Shown: positions 51,185 through 60,324 of the stretch, in pieces
How the letters are laid out: every line of letters begins with the position of its first letter
Position numbering within the stretch: position 1 is the first letter of the stretch
Assembly: GCF_900112575.1 (NCBI RefSeq)
Contig: NZ_FOMH01000005.1
Location: 356,306-420,305 of the forward strand
Length of the DNA stretch: 64,000 bases
Reading direction: 5' to 3'
Source of the DNA: Flavobacterium phragmitis
GTDB taxonomy: Bacteria; Bacteroidota; Bacteroidia; Flavobacteriales; Flavobacteriaceae
The notes under the pieces: generated by a model
What the model was told of the DNA's origin: nothing
What the model saw: the letters and a program-made list of their open reading frames with translations, nothing else
Database searches by the model: none
Position numbers and translations under genes: made by a program

Positions 51185-53578
51185 ATGTCAACGCCAAAAA
51201 TTTTATTTTTTATTTCATTTTTCTTCTTTTCGTTCTTGTCGTTTTCCCAGCAAAATCAAGGGGTTACAGTGACTGGACAAGTTGTTGAAAAATCTGGTCA
51301 AACCGTTCCATTTGCGACAGTAGTTTTAGAAAAAACTGACTTAAGTATTATTTCTGATGAAAATGGAAAGTTCATTTTTAAAAATGTTAAACCAGGAAAA
51401 CATACTATCAAAGTTTCTGCAATTGGTTTTTCGGGCTTTAAAAAAAGCATAGAGGTTTCTGGAACTTCTGTAAATATTCCAGTTCAATTGGATAGTGAAT
51501 TACAGGAATTAGAAAACGTATCAGTAATAGGTCGTTCAGCAGTTGATAAGATCAATAAACAAGCTTATAACGTAACAGCTGTTGATGCAAAAAAACTGCA
51601 TAACTCCACTTTAGATCTTGCACATGCATTAGATAGGGTATCAGGTGTACGTTTTCGTGAAGCTGGAGGTGTAGGATCCCGATCTGAATTATCAATTAAT
51701 GGATTTTCCGGTAACCAAATTAAAATTTTTATTGACGGCGTACCAATGGATAATTTTGGCTCGTCTTTTCAAATCAATAATATTCCAATTAACCTTGCTG
51801 ATCGTGTAGAGGTTTATAAAGGTGTTGTACCGATTTGGCTGGGTGGAGATGCTTTAGGAGGAGCTGTTAATATCGTAACGAATAATAAACCCCGAACCTA
51901 TGTGGATGCTTCTTATTCCTTTGGGTCATTCAATACGTTTAAAACTGCTATAAACGCAGGATATACTTCAAAAAGTGGTTTTACTACAGAGATTAATGCA
52001 TTTCAAAATTATTCTGACAATAATTATTGGGTAAATGTTGAAACTAATGATTTGGAAACTGGTAAATATTATCCAGAAACACGAGTAAGAAGATTTCATG
52101 ATAATTACCAAAATGAAACCGTAATTTTTAATATTGGAATTACGGGTAAAAAATACGCCGATAAATTAATGATTGGTTTTACAGCCGGACAAAATAAGGC
52201 TGATATTCAAACCGGAGCCAGAATGGTTTCAGTATTTGGCGAAAGATATAGACGTGGAAATACTTTGATGCCTACTTTGAAATATCAGGTAAAAGATTTG
52301 TTTACAAAAGGGTTGAATATTGATGTAACGGGAAATTTTAATTTTGGTTATGAACAAACCGTAGATACTGTAAATAGACGATACAATTGGTTTGGACAAT
52401 ACACGCAAAACGCAGGTCCAGGTGGAGAAGCTGGCAGATCCCTTTATAAATTTAAAAACAATAATGGAATAGCTACTTTCAATGCAACTTATGCCATAGG
52501 AGAACATCATTCTTTGTTGATAAACAACACATTTAACACATTTGACCGCAAAGGTAGTGATGAACTTTATCCTGAATCTGTAACGTATCAGCAACCTGAA
52601 AAATTACAAAAGAATATTTTGGCAGCTGGTTACAAATTTGACTACAATGAAAAATGGAGTACCTCATTATTTTTAAAGAATTATGATTTAAACACTACAC
52701 TCACCAGAAGTTATAATCCTTCTGGAAACTGGGGAGATGTTGCCTATATGGAGTTAAATAATAAAACATCTTCTTTAGGTTATGGAGGAGCAAGTAGTTA
52801 TTATTTAAAACAAAACTTGCAAGTGAAAGCTTCTTATGAAAAAACCTACCGATTACCCACGCCGAATGAAATTTTTGGTGATCCCAATGATAATTTACAG
52901 GGTAATAATGGTTTAAAACCAGAATCAAGTAATAATATTAATTTAGGTTTTAGCTATCAAACTAGTTTTAATGACGTTAATGCCTTAACATTTGATGTAA
53001 ATGGTATCTATCGTAATGCTACTGATTTTATTCGTACTGAATTTAATAATAATCAAAACAAAACGGTAACCGTTAATCAGGGAAGTGTAAAAACAAAAGG
53101 CATTGATGGAGAGATTCGATACTCTTATAAAAAGCGATTTACTTCTGGTCTTAATATGACTTATCAGGATATACGAAATATGACCAAATATGAGCCAGAG
53201 CAAAATTATGTTTCCTATTACTATAAAGACAGAGTACCTAATATTCCTTATTTATTTGGGAATCTGGATGGAACAGTTTTTTTTAACGATGTCTTTAAAA
53301 AAGGAAATAATTTATCTGTAGGTTATAATCTTCTTTATGTCCATGCCTATTATTTGTACTGGCCAAGTAGAGGAGGCTCAAATGGTAAACACGATATTCC
53401 TACACAGCTTAAGCATGATTTAAACTTGGTTTACACAATGGCTGATGGAAAATACAACATCGCCTTAGAGTGTCAAAACTTATTGGATAATGAACTTGTG
53501 GATAATTTTTCACTTCAAAAACCGAGTCGGGCTTTTTATCTAAAATTTAGATACTTCTTTAACAAATCGAATAAATAA
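51185..53578 (+). CDS. TonB-dependent siderophore-type receptor
   Basis: This 797-aa outer-membrane receptor has a signal peptide (MSTPKILFFISFFFFSFLSF, then SQQN), then a carboxypeptidase-D-like domain (VVEKSGQTVPFATVVLEKTD, about residues 25-110), the plug (SVIGRSAVDKIN, SGVRFREAGGVGSRSELSIN, IDGVPMDNFG, VVPIWLGGDALGGAVNIVT) and a 22-strand barrel ending KLRYFF-like (FRYFFNKSNK). It moves a scarce large ligand, probably an iron chelate, across the outer membrane with TonB energy. The downstream DUF4374 lipoprotein and PepSY membrane protein form a conserved Bacteroidota iron-uptake set. It is divergent from an AraC regulator with a half-site pair between. Confidence 0.9.
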   Translation: MSTPKILFFISFFFFSFLSFSQQNQGVTVTGQVVEKSGQTVPFATVVLEKTDLSIISDENGKFIFKNVKPGKHTIKVSAIGFSGFKKSIEVSGTSVNIPVQLDSELQELENVSVIGRSAVDKINKQAYNVTAVDAKKLHNSTLDLAHALDRVSGVRFREAGGVGSRSELSINGFSGNQIKIFIDGVPMDNFGSSFQINNIPINLADRVEVYKGVVPIWLGGDALGGAVNIVTNNKPRTYVDASYSFGSFNTFKTAINAGYTSKSGFTTEINAFQNYSDNNYWVNVETNDLETGKYYPETRVRRFHDNYQNETVIFNIGITGKKYADKLMIGFTAGQNKADIQTGARMVSVFGERYRRGNTLMPTLKYQVKDLFTKGLNIDVTGNFNFGYEQTVDTVNRRYNWFGQYTQNAGPGGEAGRSLYKFKNNNGIATFNATYAIGEHHSLLINNTFNTFDRKGSDELYPESVTYQQPEKLQKNILAAGYKFDYNEKWSTSLFLKNYDLNTTLTRSYNPSGNWGDVAYMELNNKTSSLGYGGASSYYLKQNLQVKASYEKTYRLPTPNEIFGDPNDNLQGNNGLKPESSNNINLGFSYQTSFNDVNALTFDVNGIYRNATDFIRTEFNNNQNKTVTVNQGSVKTKGIDGEIRYSYKKRFTSGLNMTYQDIRNMTKYEPEQNYVSYYYKDRVPNIPYLFGNLDGTVFFNDVFKKGNNLSVGYNLLYVHAYYLYWPSRGGSNGKHDIPTQLKHDLNLVYTMADGKYNIALECQNLLDNELVDNFSLQKPSRAFYLKFRYFFNKSNK

Positions 53579-53601
53579 TTTTAATATAAACTTTAATACT
53601 T

Positions 53602-54840
53602 ATGAAAACAATTAGTAAATTACCTTTACTATTAGCTGCGTTTGCTTTCACTTTTACTTCATGTGAGAGTAGCGATGACAAAAATGAAGGAGCTAGTGGA
53701 GAAACTGGAAAATCAAAATATATAATTACCGTTTCTACAGGAGCAACAGGAGTAGCAGATTATTTATTAACTGCCGACGACGTTACAAAAGGATCAATTA
53801 CCACAGCTGGAAACGGATTAGAACAAGATGGTACTTATCGTTATTATTTATCAACTCAAAACAAATTTTTTAGTTTCCTTTACGGTCAGGGAAATCCGGG
53901 AGCTGTTACTACTTATAGCTTAACAGCAAATGGAGATTTAACTAAGACTTCAAATTTTCAGGCGGAGACAGTACAAGTTTTTGCACCTGTTAACAAAGAT
54001 ATTGTAATGGTAAAAGTACCTAGAAGTGGCGCTTCAATTTCTTACATGTATAAAGTTGATGCAGAACAATCTGTGCTTACAGGAACAGTATCACAAGACA
54101 CAAGACTTTTAATTGGAAATAAAAATCCAGATTTAGCAGAAAGAGCTCATTTTACCTGGGCAACTCAGGTGGGAGATAAAGTATTTATGCCTTATATGAA
54201 AATTAATGGTATTGCTCCGGATACTTTTGGTACAAGACATGCTGATAGTACTTGGGTAGCTGTATATAGTTATCCGGATTTAAAACTGGAAAAAGTAATT
54301 AAAGATGACCGTACAAGTTACTTAGGAGCTTATTTTACAAATGGATTGTTTCAAGATGAAAAAGGAGATGCTTATGGATTTTCCGGAGCTATCGGAACAG
54401 CTAATGGAGTAGTTGCTTCAACAAAACCTTCAGCTGTTGTTAAAATTGCTAAAGGAACCACAGAATTTGACAAATCTTATTTCTTTAATGTTCAGGAAAA
54501 ATCAGGAGGGTACAAAATTTCTTCAACAAGTTATATTTCAAATGGTAAGTTCTTACTGTTAATGTACGGAACTCCTGGAACTAACTCAGGTACTGTTAGA
54601 TTAGCTGTTGCTGATGTATACAACCAAACTTTTAAATGGGTTATTGGTATGCCAGCGTTATTGTCAAATGCTACTACTCGTTATAATATTACAACGGAAG
54701 ATGGAAATTCAGCTGTTCTTGGTATAAATACTCCTGATGGAAACTGGATTTATACTATTAATGGTACAACTGCTGTTGCTACACAAGGTATGAAAGTTGA
54801 AGGAGGTCAGATTACTGCTATCCAGAAATTAAAATACTAA
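53602..54840 (+). CDS. DUF4374 lipoprotein
   Basis: This 412-aa lipoprotein reads MKTISKLPLLLAAFAFTFTS at the start, with the lipobox cysteine at residue 21 (SCESSDDK), followed by a predicted seven-bladed beta-propeller-like domain rich in Gly, Thr and Ser (ADYLLTADDVTKGSITTAGN, MPYMKINGIAPDTFGT). It belongs to DUF4374, which is commonly placed beside TonB receptors for siderophores in Bacteroidota and is thought to help ligand capture or transfer; the direct function is unproven. It lies 23 nt after the receptor stop. A terminator hairpin follows directly, so full operon expression of the next gene may need readthrough. Confidence 0.85.
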   Translation: MKTISKLPLLLAAFAFTFTSCESSDDKNEGASGETGKSKYIITVSTGATGVADYLLTADDVTKGSITTAGNGLEQDGTYRYYLSTQNKFFSFLYGQGNPGAVTTYSLTANGDLTKTSNFQAETVQVFAPVNKDIVMVKVPRSGASISYMYKVDAEQSVLTGTVSQDTRLLIGNKNPDLAERAHFTWATQVGDKVFMPYMKINGIAPDTFGTRHADSTWVAVYSYPDLKLEKVIKDDRTSYLGAYFTNGLFQDEKGDAYGFSGAIGTANGVVASTKPSAVVKIAKGTTEFDKSYFFNVQEKSGGYKISSTSYISNGKFLLLMYGTPGTNSGTVRLAVADVYNQTFKWVIGMPALLSNATTRYNITTEDGNSAVLGINTPDGNWIYTINGTTAVATQGMKVEGGQITAIQKLKY

Positions 54841-54849
54841 TATTTTTTT

Positions 54850-54893
54850 ACCGTAAGTCCTTATTTGTGTTAGGACTTACGGTCTTTTTATTT
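54850..54893 (+). terminator. Terminator/attenuator between DUF4374 and PepSY genes
   Basis: ACCGTAAGTCC (54850-54860) pairs with GGACTTACGGT (54873-54883), then a T run. It is inside the operon, 9 nt after the DUF4374 stop. An open GTG-started frame passes through it but starts within the hairpin, so I treat it as regulatory. Confidence 0.85.
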
Positions 54894-54914
54894 ATTCTAT
54901 TTATCTATCCAATT

Positions 54915-56363
54915 ATGTTTTCTTCTTCAAAACCAAAACCTAATAATAAGAAAAAAAGTAAAAAATCGCTTTTTAAGCGTATTATGGCCTGGCTCCATTT
55001 ATGGCTAGGTTTAGCGTCTGGAATTATCGTAGTCATTGTCAGCCTTACGGGCTGTATTTATGTTTTTGAACATGAAATTAAAGATTTTATAGAAGACTGG
55101 CGTTTTGTTAAACCGCAACAGAAAGAATTTTTACTGCCTTCTCAATTGGTAGCAATTGCAGATAAAAAAATGAAAGATAAAAAAGCCACAAGCGTAACTT
55201 TTGGAGCAAAAGACGAAGCGGCAATTGTAGGTTATTTTGTTGAGAAAAAAGAAGAAGGCGAAAAAGCAGAACACAAAAGAGGGGATAAAAGAAAAGATAT
55301 CGCTAAGAATGAAGGCGAAAAAGGAAAATCTGAACTGAAATCGCAACCAAATGAAAAGGGAAAAGAGAGAAGTAAGGGAAAGGGAGAAAAAGGCAAAAAA
55401 GGCAAGGGGGGCAGAAGAAACGGTACTTTTATAAGTGTTTATATGAATCCATATACTGGAGATATATTAAATGTGAAAACGTTCTCTAGAGGAGAGTCAC
55501 CCGATTTTTTCAGATGGATATTAAATGGTCATCGCGCGTTATGGCTTCCTTATGACATAGGTCGTCCTATAGTAGGTGTCGCAGTTTTGATTTTCGTTGT
55601 ATTATTGATTTCAGGTATTGTTTTGTGGTGGCCTACAAAATGGATCAAATCGATTATAGATAAAAGTTTTAAAATTAAGTGGGACGCGAGCTTTAAACGT
55701 GTCAATTACGATTTACATAATGTACTAGGTTTTTACAGCTGTATTTTTCTGTTTTTTATTGCTGTAACGGGCTTAGTCTGGAGTTTTGGCTGGTGGAGTA
55801 AATCGTTGTATTGGGTAACTTCTGGAGGAACGCCATTAGTTGAAAACAGAGAATCACCAAAATCAGATACCACTCATGTAAAAGAGTTTAAAATTACAAC
55901 AGCAGATAAAGTATTATTGAATATTAAAAAAGAAAATCCTCAGGCTGCTGGAATCATGATTAGTATTCCGGGAAAACCTGCAGATCCTATTGGTGCTTTT
56001 GTTTACAAACAGAAAAACACCTATTACAATATGGATCGTTATAGTTTTGATCAACAGTCGCTAAATGAGATTTCGATTAAGACTCCATTTTCAGGGAAGT
56101 ATATTGAGGCTAATATTCCAGACAAAATCCGAAGAATGAATTATGATATTCACGTAGGAAGTGTTCTGGGACTAACAGGTAAAATTATTGCGTTTTTAGC
56201 CAGTTTGATTTCTGCCAGTTTACCTATTACAGGATTCATTATTTGGTGGGGTAAGCAGAAATTTGGCAAAAAGAAAGCGCCTGCTGCAAGACCAAAAGTA
56301 GCAAGCAAAACAATTCTTGTTTCTAAATTGAAAAGTAACGCAGAACAAGAAGTTACTGCTTAA
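54915..56363 (+). CDS. PepSY-associated membrane protein (PiuB/ferric-reductase-like)
   Basis: This 482-aa inner-membrane protein starts at ATG 54915; the frame extends upstream through a terminator to a GTG and that extension is rejected. The first membrane helix (WLHLWLGLASGIIVVIVSLT) and three later ones (VGVAVLIFVVLLISGIVLWW, LGFYSCIFLFFIAVTGLVWS, LGLTGKIIAFLASLISASLP) carry conserved histidines (HLWLGL, LHNVLG, HVGSVLG) that could bind haem. Two PepSY domains lie between. A low-complexity basic insertion (about residues 116-175, rich in Lys, Glu and Gly) is unusual. In Bacteroidota siderophore loci this protein is proposed to reduce or release imported iron; that is inference. Confidence 0.85.
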   Translation: MFSSSKPKPNNKKKSKKSLFKRIMAWLHLWLGLASGIIVVIVSLTGCIYVFEHEIKDFIEDWRFVKPQQKEFLLPSQLVAIADKKMKDKKATSVTFGAKDEAAIVGYFVEKKEEGEKAEHKRGDKRKDIAKNEGEKGKSELKSQPNEKGKERSKGKGEKGKKGKGGRRNGTFISVYMNPYTGDILNVKTFSRGESPDFFRWILNGHRALWLPYDIGRPIVGVAVLIFVVLLISGIVLWWPTKWIKSIIDKSFKIKWDASFKRVNYDLHNVLGFYSCIFLFFIAVTGLVWSFGWWSKSLYWVTSGGTPLVENRESPKSDTTHVKEFKITTADKVLLNIKKENPQAAGIMISIPGKPADPIGAFVYKQKNTYYNMDRYSFDQQSLNEISIKTPFSGKYIEANIPDKIRRMNYDIHVGSVLGLTGKIIAFLASLISASLPITGFIIWWGKQKFGKKKAPAARPKVASKTILVSKLKSNAEQEVTA

Positions 56364-56407
56364 AATATAAAAAATGGTTTTTTATTCCTTTTTGTTTTTT
56401 TTTGATC

Positions 56408-56437
56408 AAAAGGCAAAACTTGAAAAAGTTTTGCCTT
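56408..56437. terminator. Bidirectional terminator between convergent genes
   Basis: AAAGGCAAAACTT and AAGTTTTGCCTTT form a hairpin with a four-base loop, with A/T runs on both sides. It separates the iron locus from the esterase gene. Confidence 0.9.
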
Positions 56438-56445
56438 TCTTATTT

Positions 56446-57384
56446 TTAGTTGTAATCATTTGCTTTAAGCCATTCTATACAATCTCTTGTCCAGAATTTG
56501 CTGGTGTCATTTACTCCTAAACCAAATCCGTGGCCGCCTTTTTCATATAAATGTAACTCGGCTGTAACTCCATTTTTTTTCAAAGCCAGATAATAGTTGA
56601 TGCTGTTTTCAGGTATTACAACCGTGTCGTCTGTAGCGTGAATTAAGAAAGCAGGAGGTGTTTTAGCAGTCACTCTCTTGTCATTAGAAAATGAATCTAA
56701 AAGTTCCTGTGATGGATTATTTCCAAGAAGATTCGTTTGAGAGCCTTTGTGTGTTGTTTCATTTTCCATTGAAATCACAGGGTAAATCAAAAGTGAGAAG
56801 TCAGGACGTGCACTTACTTTGCATAATGATTCATAAACCTTATCATCATAATGAGTTGATACAGTAGAAGCTAAATGTCCTCCAGCAGAGAATCCTAAGA
56901 TCCCAATTTTATTTGGATCAATATTCCATTTTGCTGCATTTTGTCTTACATAACGAATGGCTTCCTGTCCATCTTGCAATGGACCAACACTTTTATTTTT
57001 CATAGTCAAGTCGGTAGGCATACGGTATTTTAATACAAATGCTGCAATTCCTAAACTATTAAGCCATTCTGCCACTTTTGTTCCTTCCTTTTCAAAAGCT
57101 AAATGTGTATAACCACCGCCGGGGCAAATTACAACGGCTGTTTGATTTGATTTTGCTTCTTTCGGAATAAAAATACTTAAAGTAGGTACAGAAACCTGAC
57201 TTGTACTTTGCATTTTTCCGTCCTTAAGCACTTCTTTTTCTTTATAATCAGTTGCTTTAATTTCATCAGGAATTTTATTCCATAATGGAACAATCTGATT
57301 TTGTGCACTTAGAGAAAATACTCCTGAAAAAAGAAGAAAACTTAATGTAATTCCTCTTAATCTTTGTGTTTTTTTAGTCTTCAA
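56446..57384 (-). CDS. Secreted alpha/beta-hydrolase esterase (acetylxylan-esterase-like)
   Basis: This 312-aa secreted enzyme starts at TTG 57384, which opens directly into the signal peptide (KTQRLRGITLSFLLFSGVFS, then LSAQ); no ATG would retain it. The oxyanion loop is CPGGGY (residues 88-92), the nucleophile S166 sits in GFSAGGHLAS, the aspartate in ATDDTVV and the histidine in GGHGFGLG. This pattern is close to the bacterial feruloyl/acetylxylan esterase group in polysaccharide utilisation. Its neighbour is the hexuronate operon on the other strand, so removal of acetyl or acyl groups from plant pectin or xylan is a reasonable role. Confidence 0.85.
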   Translation of the reverse strand: MKTKKTQRLRGITLSFLLFSGVFSLSAQNQIVPLWNKIPDEIKATDYKEKEVLKDGKMQSTSQVSVPTLSIFIPKEAKSNQTAVVICPGGGYTHLAFEKEGTKVAEWLNSLGIAAFVLKYRMPTDLTMKNKSVGPLQDGQEAIRYVRQNAAKWNIDPNKIGILGFSAGGHLASTVSTHYDDKVYESLCKVSARPDFSLLIYPVISMENETTHKGSQTNLLGNNPSQELLDSFSNDKRVTAKTPPAFLIHATDDTVVIPENSINYYLALKKNGVTAELHLYEKGGHGFGLGVNDTSKFWTRDCIEWLKANDYN

Positions 57385-57638
57385 TTTTGAGTGTAATTAT
57401 TTGATTTGTAATATTTTATACGTGTATGTTGTAACAAATGCAACCGATGGCTTGTATCCGATCAAATGGTTAAAAATGGCTTATGAAATCAACTCTTTTA
57501 GGACAATTTTACCCCGCAAAAAGGATGAATTTCACCTAGTCTCTTTTAACAAATATATTGTTTAATGTGTAATTTTGTATTCTTTTTTTTATGTAATATG
57601 TTTATTTAAAAACCTTAAATTATTTTTTATACAATTTA
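57385..57638. other. Divergent intergenic region
   Basis: Between the esterase TTG and the exuT promoter. The sequence GTTGTAACAAATGCAACCGA at 57429-57448 resembles a decayed hexuronate operator half but is not exact. Otherwise nothing is recognised. Confidence 0.4.
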
Positions 57639-57683
57639 TTTGGATTGTAGAGATTAAAAACTATATTTGTGCAATCGATTACA
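57639..57683 (+). promoter_or_regulatory. exuT promoter with hexuronate operator
   Basis: TTTG (57639-57642), 19 bp, then TATATTTG (57662-57669) is a near-ideal Bacteroidota promoter. The palindrome TGCAATCGATTACA (57670-57683) begins immediately after it and is repeated exactly before kduI. It fits a LacI-type repressor blocking transcription start. Confidence 0.85.
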
Positions 57684-57790
57684 TTATTTCTTTTTAGAAC
57701 TGTTAATTTATTGATTTTAATATTTTTAAATAGAGGTAAAAGGTATTGCTAAAAATACCAAAAATTACAAAACTATAATACCCACTAACT

Positions 57791-59383
57791 ATGAATCAGA
57801 CCGAAACTGTTGCAGTAAATCAAAGTGTTAAAGCTGCAGGCAAATACCGTTGGAGTATTTGTGCTTTATTGTTTTTTGCAACCACGATCAATTATCTTGA
57901 TAGACAAGTACTTTCGTTAACATGGAGTGACTTTATTGCGCCAGAATTTCATTGGACAAACAATGATTATGGAAATATTACAGCCTTATTTTCTATCTTT
58001 TATGCCGTTTCATTATTATTTGCTGGAAGATTTGTGGATTGGCTGGATACCAAAAAAGGATTTCTTTGGGCAATCGGAATTTGGTCTGTAGGAGCTTGTC
58101 TTCATGCTTTCTGTGGAATTGCAACTTCAGGAATTATTACAGGAGACTGGTTTGTAGGTTTTCATGGTTCAAAAGAAATAATCAGTACTGTAAGCGACAC
58201 CGCTTTGGTAATCAATGTAAGTGTTGCATTATTCATCTTTGCTCGTTTTGTTTTGGCAGTTGGAGAAGCTGGGAATTTCCCTGCGGCAATTAAAACCACT
58301 GCAGAATATTTTCCTAAAAAAGACCGAGCTTTTGCAACAAGTATTTTTAATGCAGGAGCAACGGTTGGAGCTTTAGCCGCACCAATTACAATTCCATTTA
58401 TCGCAAAATCTTTTGGATGGGAAATGTCTTTTATTATAATAGGAGCTTTAGGATTTGTATGGATGGGATTTTGGATGTTTATGTATGATAAACCAGAAAG
58501 GCATTCAAAAGTTAGTCCAGAGGAATTGGCGTATATTCAGCAAGATGATATTGAGGACGGTAAAATGGGCTTTAAACCTGAAGCTAAAGGAAAAGTATCT
58601 TTAATGGAATGTTTTAAATACAAACAAACATGGGCTTTTGCTTTTGGTAAGTTTATGACAGATGGTGTTTGGTGGTTTTTCTTATTCTGGACTCCGGCTT
58701 ATTTAAGTTCTGTTTACGGAATGGATTCTACAGAAGCAGCTTTGCCATTGTTTGTACTTTATATGATTACATTATTGTCCATTATTGGCGGATGGCTGCC
58801 AACATATTTCGTTGAGAAAAAAGGAATGAATCCGTATGAAGGAAGAATGAGAGCGATGTTGATTTTTGCATTTTTTCCATTATTAGCCTTGATCGCTCAG
58901 CCATTAGGATATATTAGTTACTGGGTTCCAGTAATTATTATCGGAATTGCGGGAGCAGCACACCAATCTTGGTCGGCAAATATTTTTACTACAGTAGGAG
59001 ATATGTTTCCTAAAAAAGCAATTGCAACTATTACAGGAATCGGAGGTTTAGCAGGTGGAGTTGGTTCAACTATAATTAATAAGGGATCAGGTGTTTTGTT
59101 TGATTTTACACAGCGAAATTGGAGCTTGGTAAACGGACAGTCTTTATTAGCTAAATATCCGCAATTTTTAAATCCAGAAACTGAAAAAGCATTTTTAAAA
59201 GAGAGAGGTGTTGCGAATTTAGCCGAGTTTTTGAAATTATTATCAAAATCTGGGGAGACGGTTGTTGATGGTATAAACTCTGGATATATGATTATTTTCT
59301 CTATTTGTGCAGTTTGTTATTTAACAGGCTGGATTGTAATGAAAACATTGGTTCCAAAATACAGACCAATAACCGATTTATAA
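57791..59383 (+). CDS. exuT: MFS hexuronate transporter (ExuT-like)
   Basis: This 530-aa inner-membrane MFS transporter has 12 predicted helices. It starts RWSICALLFFATTINYLDRQ with the conserved NYLDRQ, and has the MFS helix 2-3 loop AGRFVDWLDTKKGF and the helix 4-5 region GEAGNFPAAIKTTAEYFPKK of the anion:cation symporter family, to which ExuT belongs. An insertion (about residues 105-140) lengthens it relative to the ~430-aa E. coli ExuT. First gene of the hexuronate operon, with a LacI-type operator directly at its promoter. It likely imports glucuronate or galacturonate with protons. Confidence 0.88.
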   Translation: MNQTETVAVNQSVKAAGKYRWSICALLFFATTINYLDRQVLSLTWSDFIAPEFHWTNNDYGNITALFSIFYAVSLLFAGRFVDWLDTKKGFLWAIGIWSVGACLHAFCGIATSGIITGDWFVGFHGSKEIISTVSDTALVINVSVALFIFARFVLAVGEAGNFPAAIKTTAEYFPKKDRAFATSIFNAGATVGALAAPITIPFIAKSFGWEMSFIIIGALGFVWMGFWMFMYDKPERHSKVSPEELAYIQQDDIEDGKMGFKPEAKGKVSLMECFKYKQTWAFAFGKFMTDGVWWFFLFWTPAYLSSVYGMDSTEAALPLFVLYMITLLSIIGGWLPTYFVEKKGMNPYEGRMRAMLIFAFFPLLALIAQPLGYISYWVPVIIIGIAGAAHQSWSANIFTTVGDMFPKKAIATITGIGGLAGGVGSTIINKGSGVLFDFTQRNWSLVNGQSLLAKYPQFLNPETEKAFLKERGVANLAEFLKLLSKSGETVVDGINSGYMIIFSICAVCYLTGWIVMKTLVPKYRPITDL

Positions 59384-59395
59384 AGAAAAAAGAAC

Positions 59396-59426
59396 ATAAT
59401 TGAAATATTTTTTTCATTTCAATTAT
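59396..59426 (+). other. Hairpin between exuT and kduI
   Basis: ATAATTGAAAT (59396-59406) and ATTTCAATTAT (59416-59426) are perfect inverted copies. No T run follows, so it may modulate readthrough rather than terminate; the second promoter lies just after it. Confidence 0.6.
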
Positions 59427-59446
59427 AGTTATTCCATTTAAAAAAT

Positions 59447-59468
59447 TAATTTTGTGCAATCGATTACA
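59447..59468 (+). promoter_or_regulatory. kduI promoter with hexuronate operator
   Basis: TAATTTTG (59447-59454) matches TAnnTTTG. The palindrome TGCAATCGATTACA (59455-59468) follows directly and is identical to the one at 57670-57683. No clear -33 element is seen. It gives the catabolic genes a second regulated start. Confidence 0.8.
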
Positions 59469-59480
59469 TTTATTTAAATT

Positions 59481-60320
59481 ATGACAAAATATAGTTCAAG
59501 ATACGCGTCAAGCCCAGAAGCTGTAAAAAAATATGACACACAGCAATTGAGAGAAGAATTCTTAATTGATGATTTAATGCAGGAAGATGAAGTTGTATTA
59601 GTTTATTCTCATTATGATAGATACATCGCAGGATCTGCAGTACCAGTAAAAGGAAATTTAGTTTTAGAAACTATAGATCCGCTTAAAGCGCCTTATTTTT
59701 TAGAAAGAAGAGAACTTGGAATTATTAATGTAGGAGGAAGTGGTTCAGTCGTAGTAGAAGGAACAACTTATGAGTTAGGTTTTAAAGATGCTTTGTACAT
59801 CGGAGCTGGAAACAAAGAAGTAGTTTTTAAAAGTGATGACAAAAGCAATCCTGCTAAATTCTATTTAAACTCTGCACCAGCTCACACCACTTACCCAACT
59901 AAAAAAGTAAGTTTAGCTGAAGCTAATAAATTACAATTGGGAACAATGGAAACGGCAAATCACCGTACCGTAAACCAAATGATTATTGGAAGCGTAGTAA
60001 CTACTTGCCAATTGCAAATGGGAATGACAGAATTGAAACCGGGAAGTGTTTGGAATACCATGCCAGCTCACGTTCACGATCGTAGAATGGAAGTATATTT
60101 TTATTTAGATATTCCGCAAGATCAAGCAGTTTGTCATTTTATGGGACAGCCTCAGGAAACAAGACATATCTGGATGAACAATCATCAGGCTGTAATTTCT
60201 CCGCCTTGGTCTATTCATTCAGGCTCAGGAACCAGCAACTACACTTTTATCTGGGGAATGGCTGGTGAAAACCTAGATTACGGAGATATGGATGTTTGTA
60301 AAATCACAGATTTAAGATAA
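59481..60320 (+). CDS. kduI: 5-keto-4-deoxyuronate isomerase
   Basis: This 279-aa bicupin converts 5-keto-4-deoxyuronate (DKI) to 2,5-diketo-3-deoxygluconate, after pectin or alginate lyases or hexuronate conversion. Length matches E. coli KduI (278 aa). The zinc site is in MPAHVHDRRMEVYFYLDI with further histidine in WSIHSGSGTSNYTFIWGMAG. It begins 12 nt after the operator. The kduD gene follows 4 nt after its stop, so the pair is coupled. Confidence 0.95.
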   Translation: MTKYSSRYASSPEAVKKYDTQQLREEFLIDDLMQEDEVVLVYSHYDRYIAGSAVPVKGNLVLETIDPLKAPYFLERRELGIINVGGSGSVVVEGTTYELGFKDALYIGAGNKEVVFKSDDKSNPAKFYLNSAPAHTTYPTKKVSLAEANKLQLGTMETANHRTVNQMIIGSVVTTCQLQMGMTELKPGSVWNTMPAHVHDRRMEVYFYLDIPQDQAVCHFMGQPQETRHIWMNNHQAVISPPWSIHSGSGTSNYTFIWGMAGENLDYGDMDVCKITDLR

Positions 60321-60324
60321 GAAA

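Noticed and set aside
54867..54914. GTG start for the PepSY membrane protein
   Set aside because: The codon lies inside the terminator hairpin, and the ATG at 54915 gives a normal cytoplasmic N-terminus.
57429..57448. Third hexuronate operator before the esterase
   Set aside because: TGCAACCGAT matches only half of TGCAATCGATTACA and has no palindromic partner.
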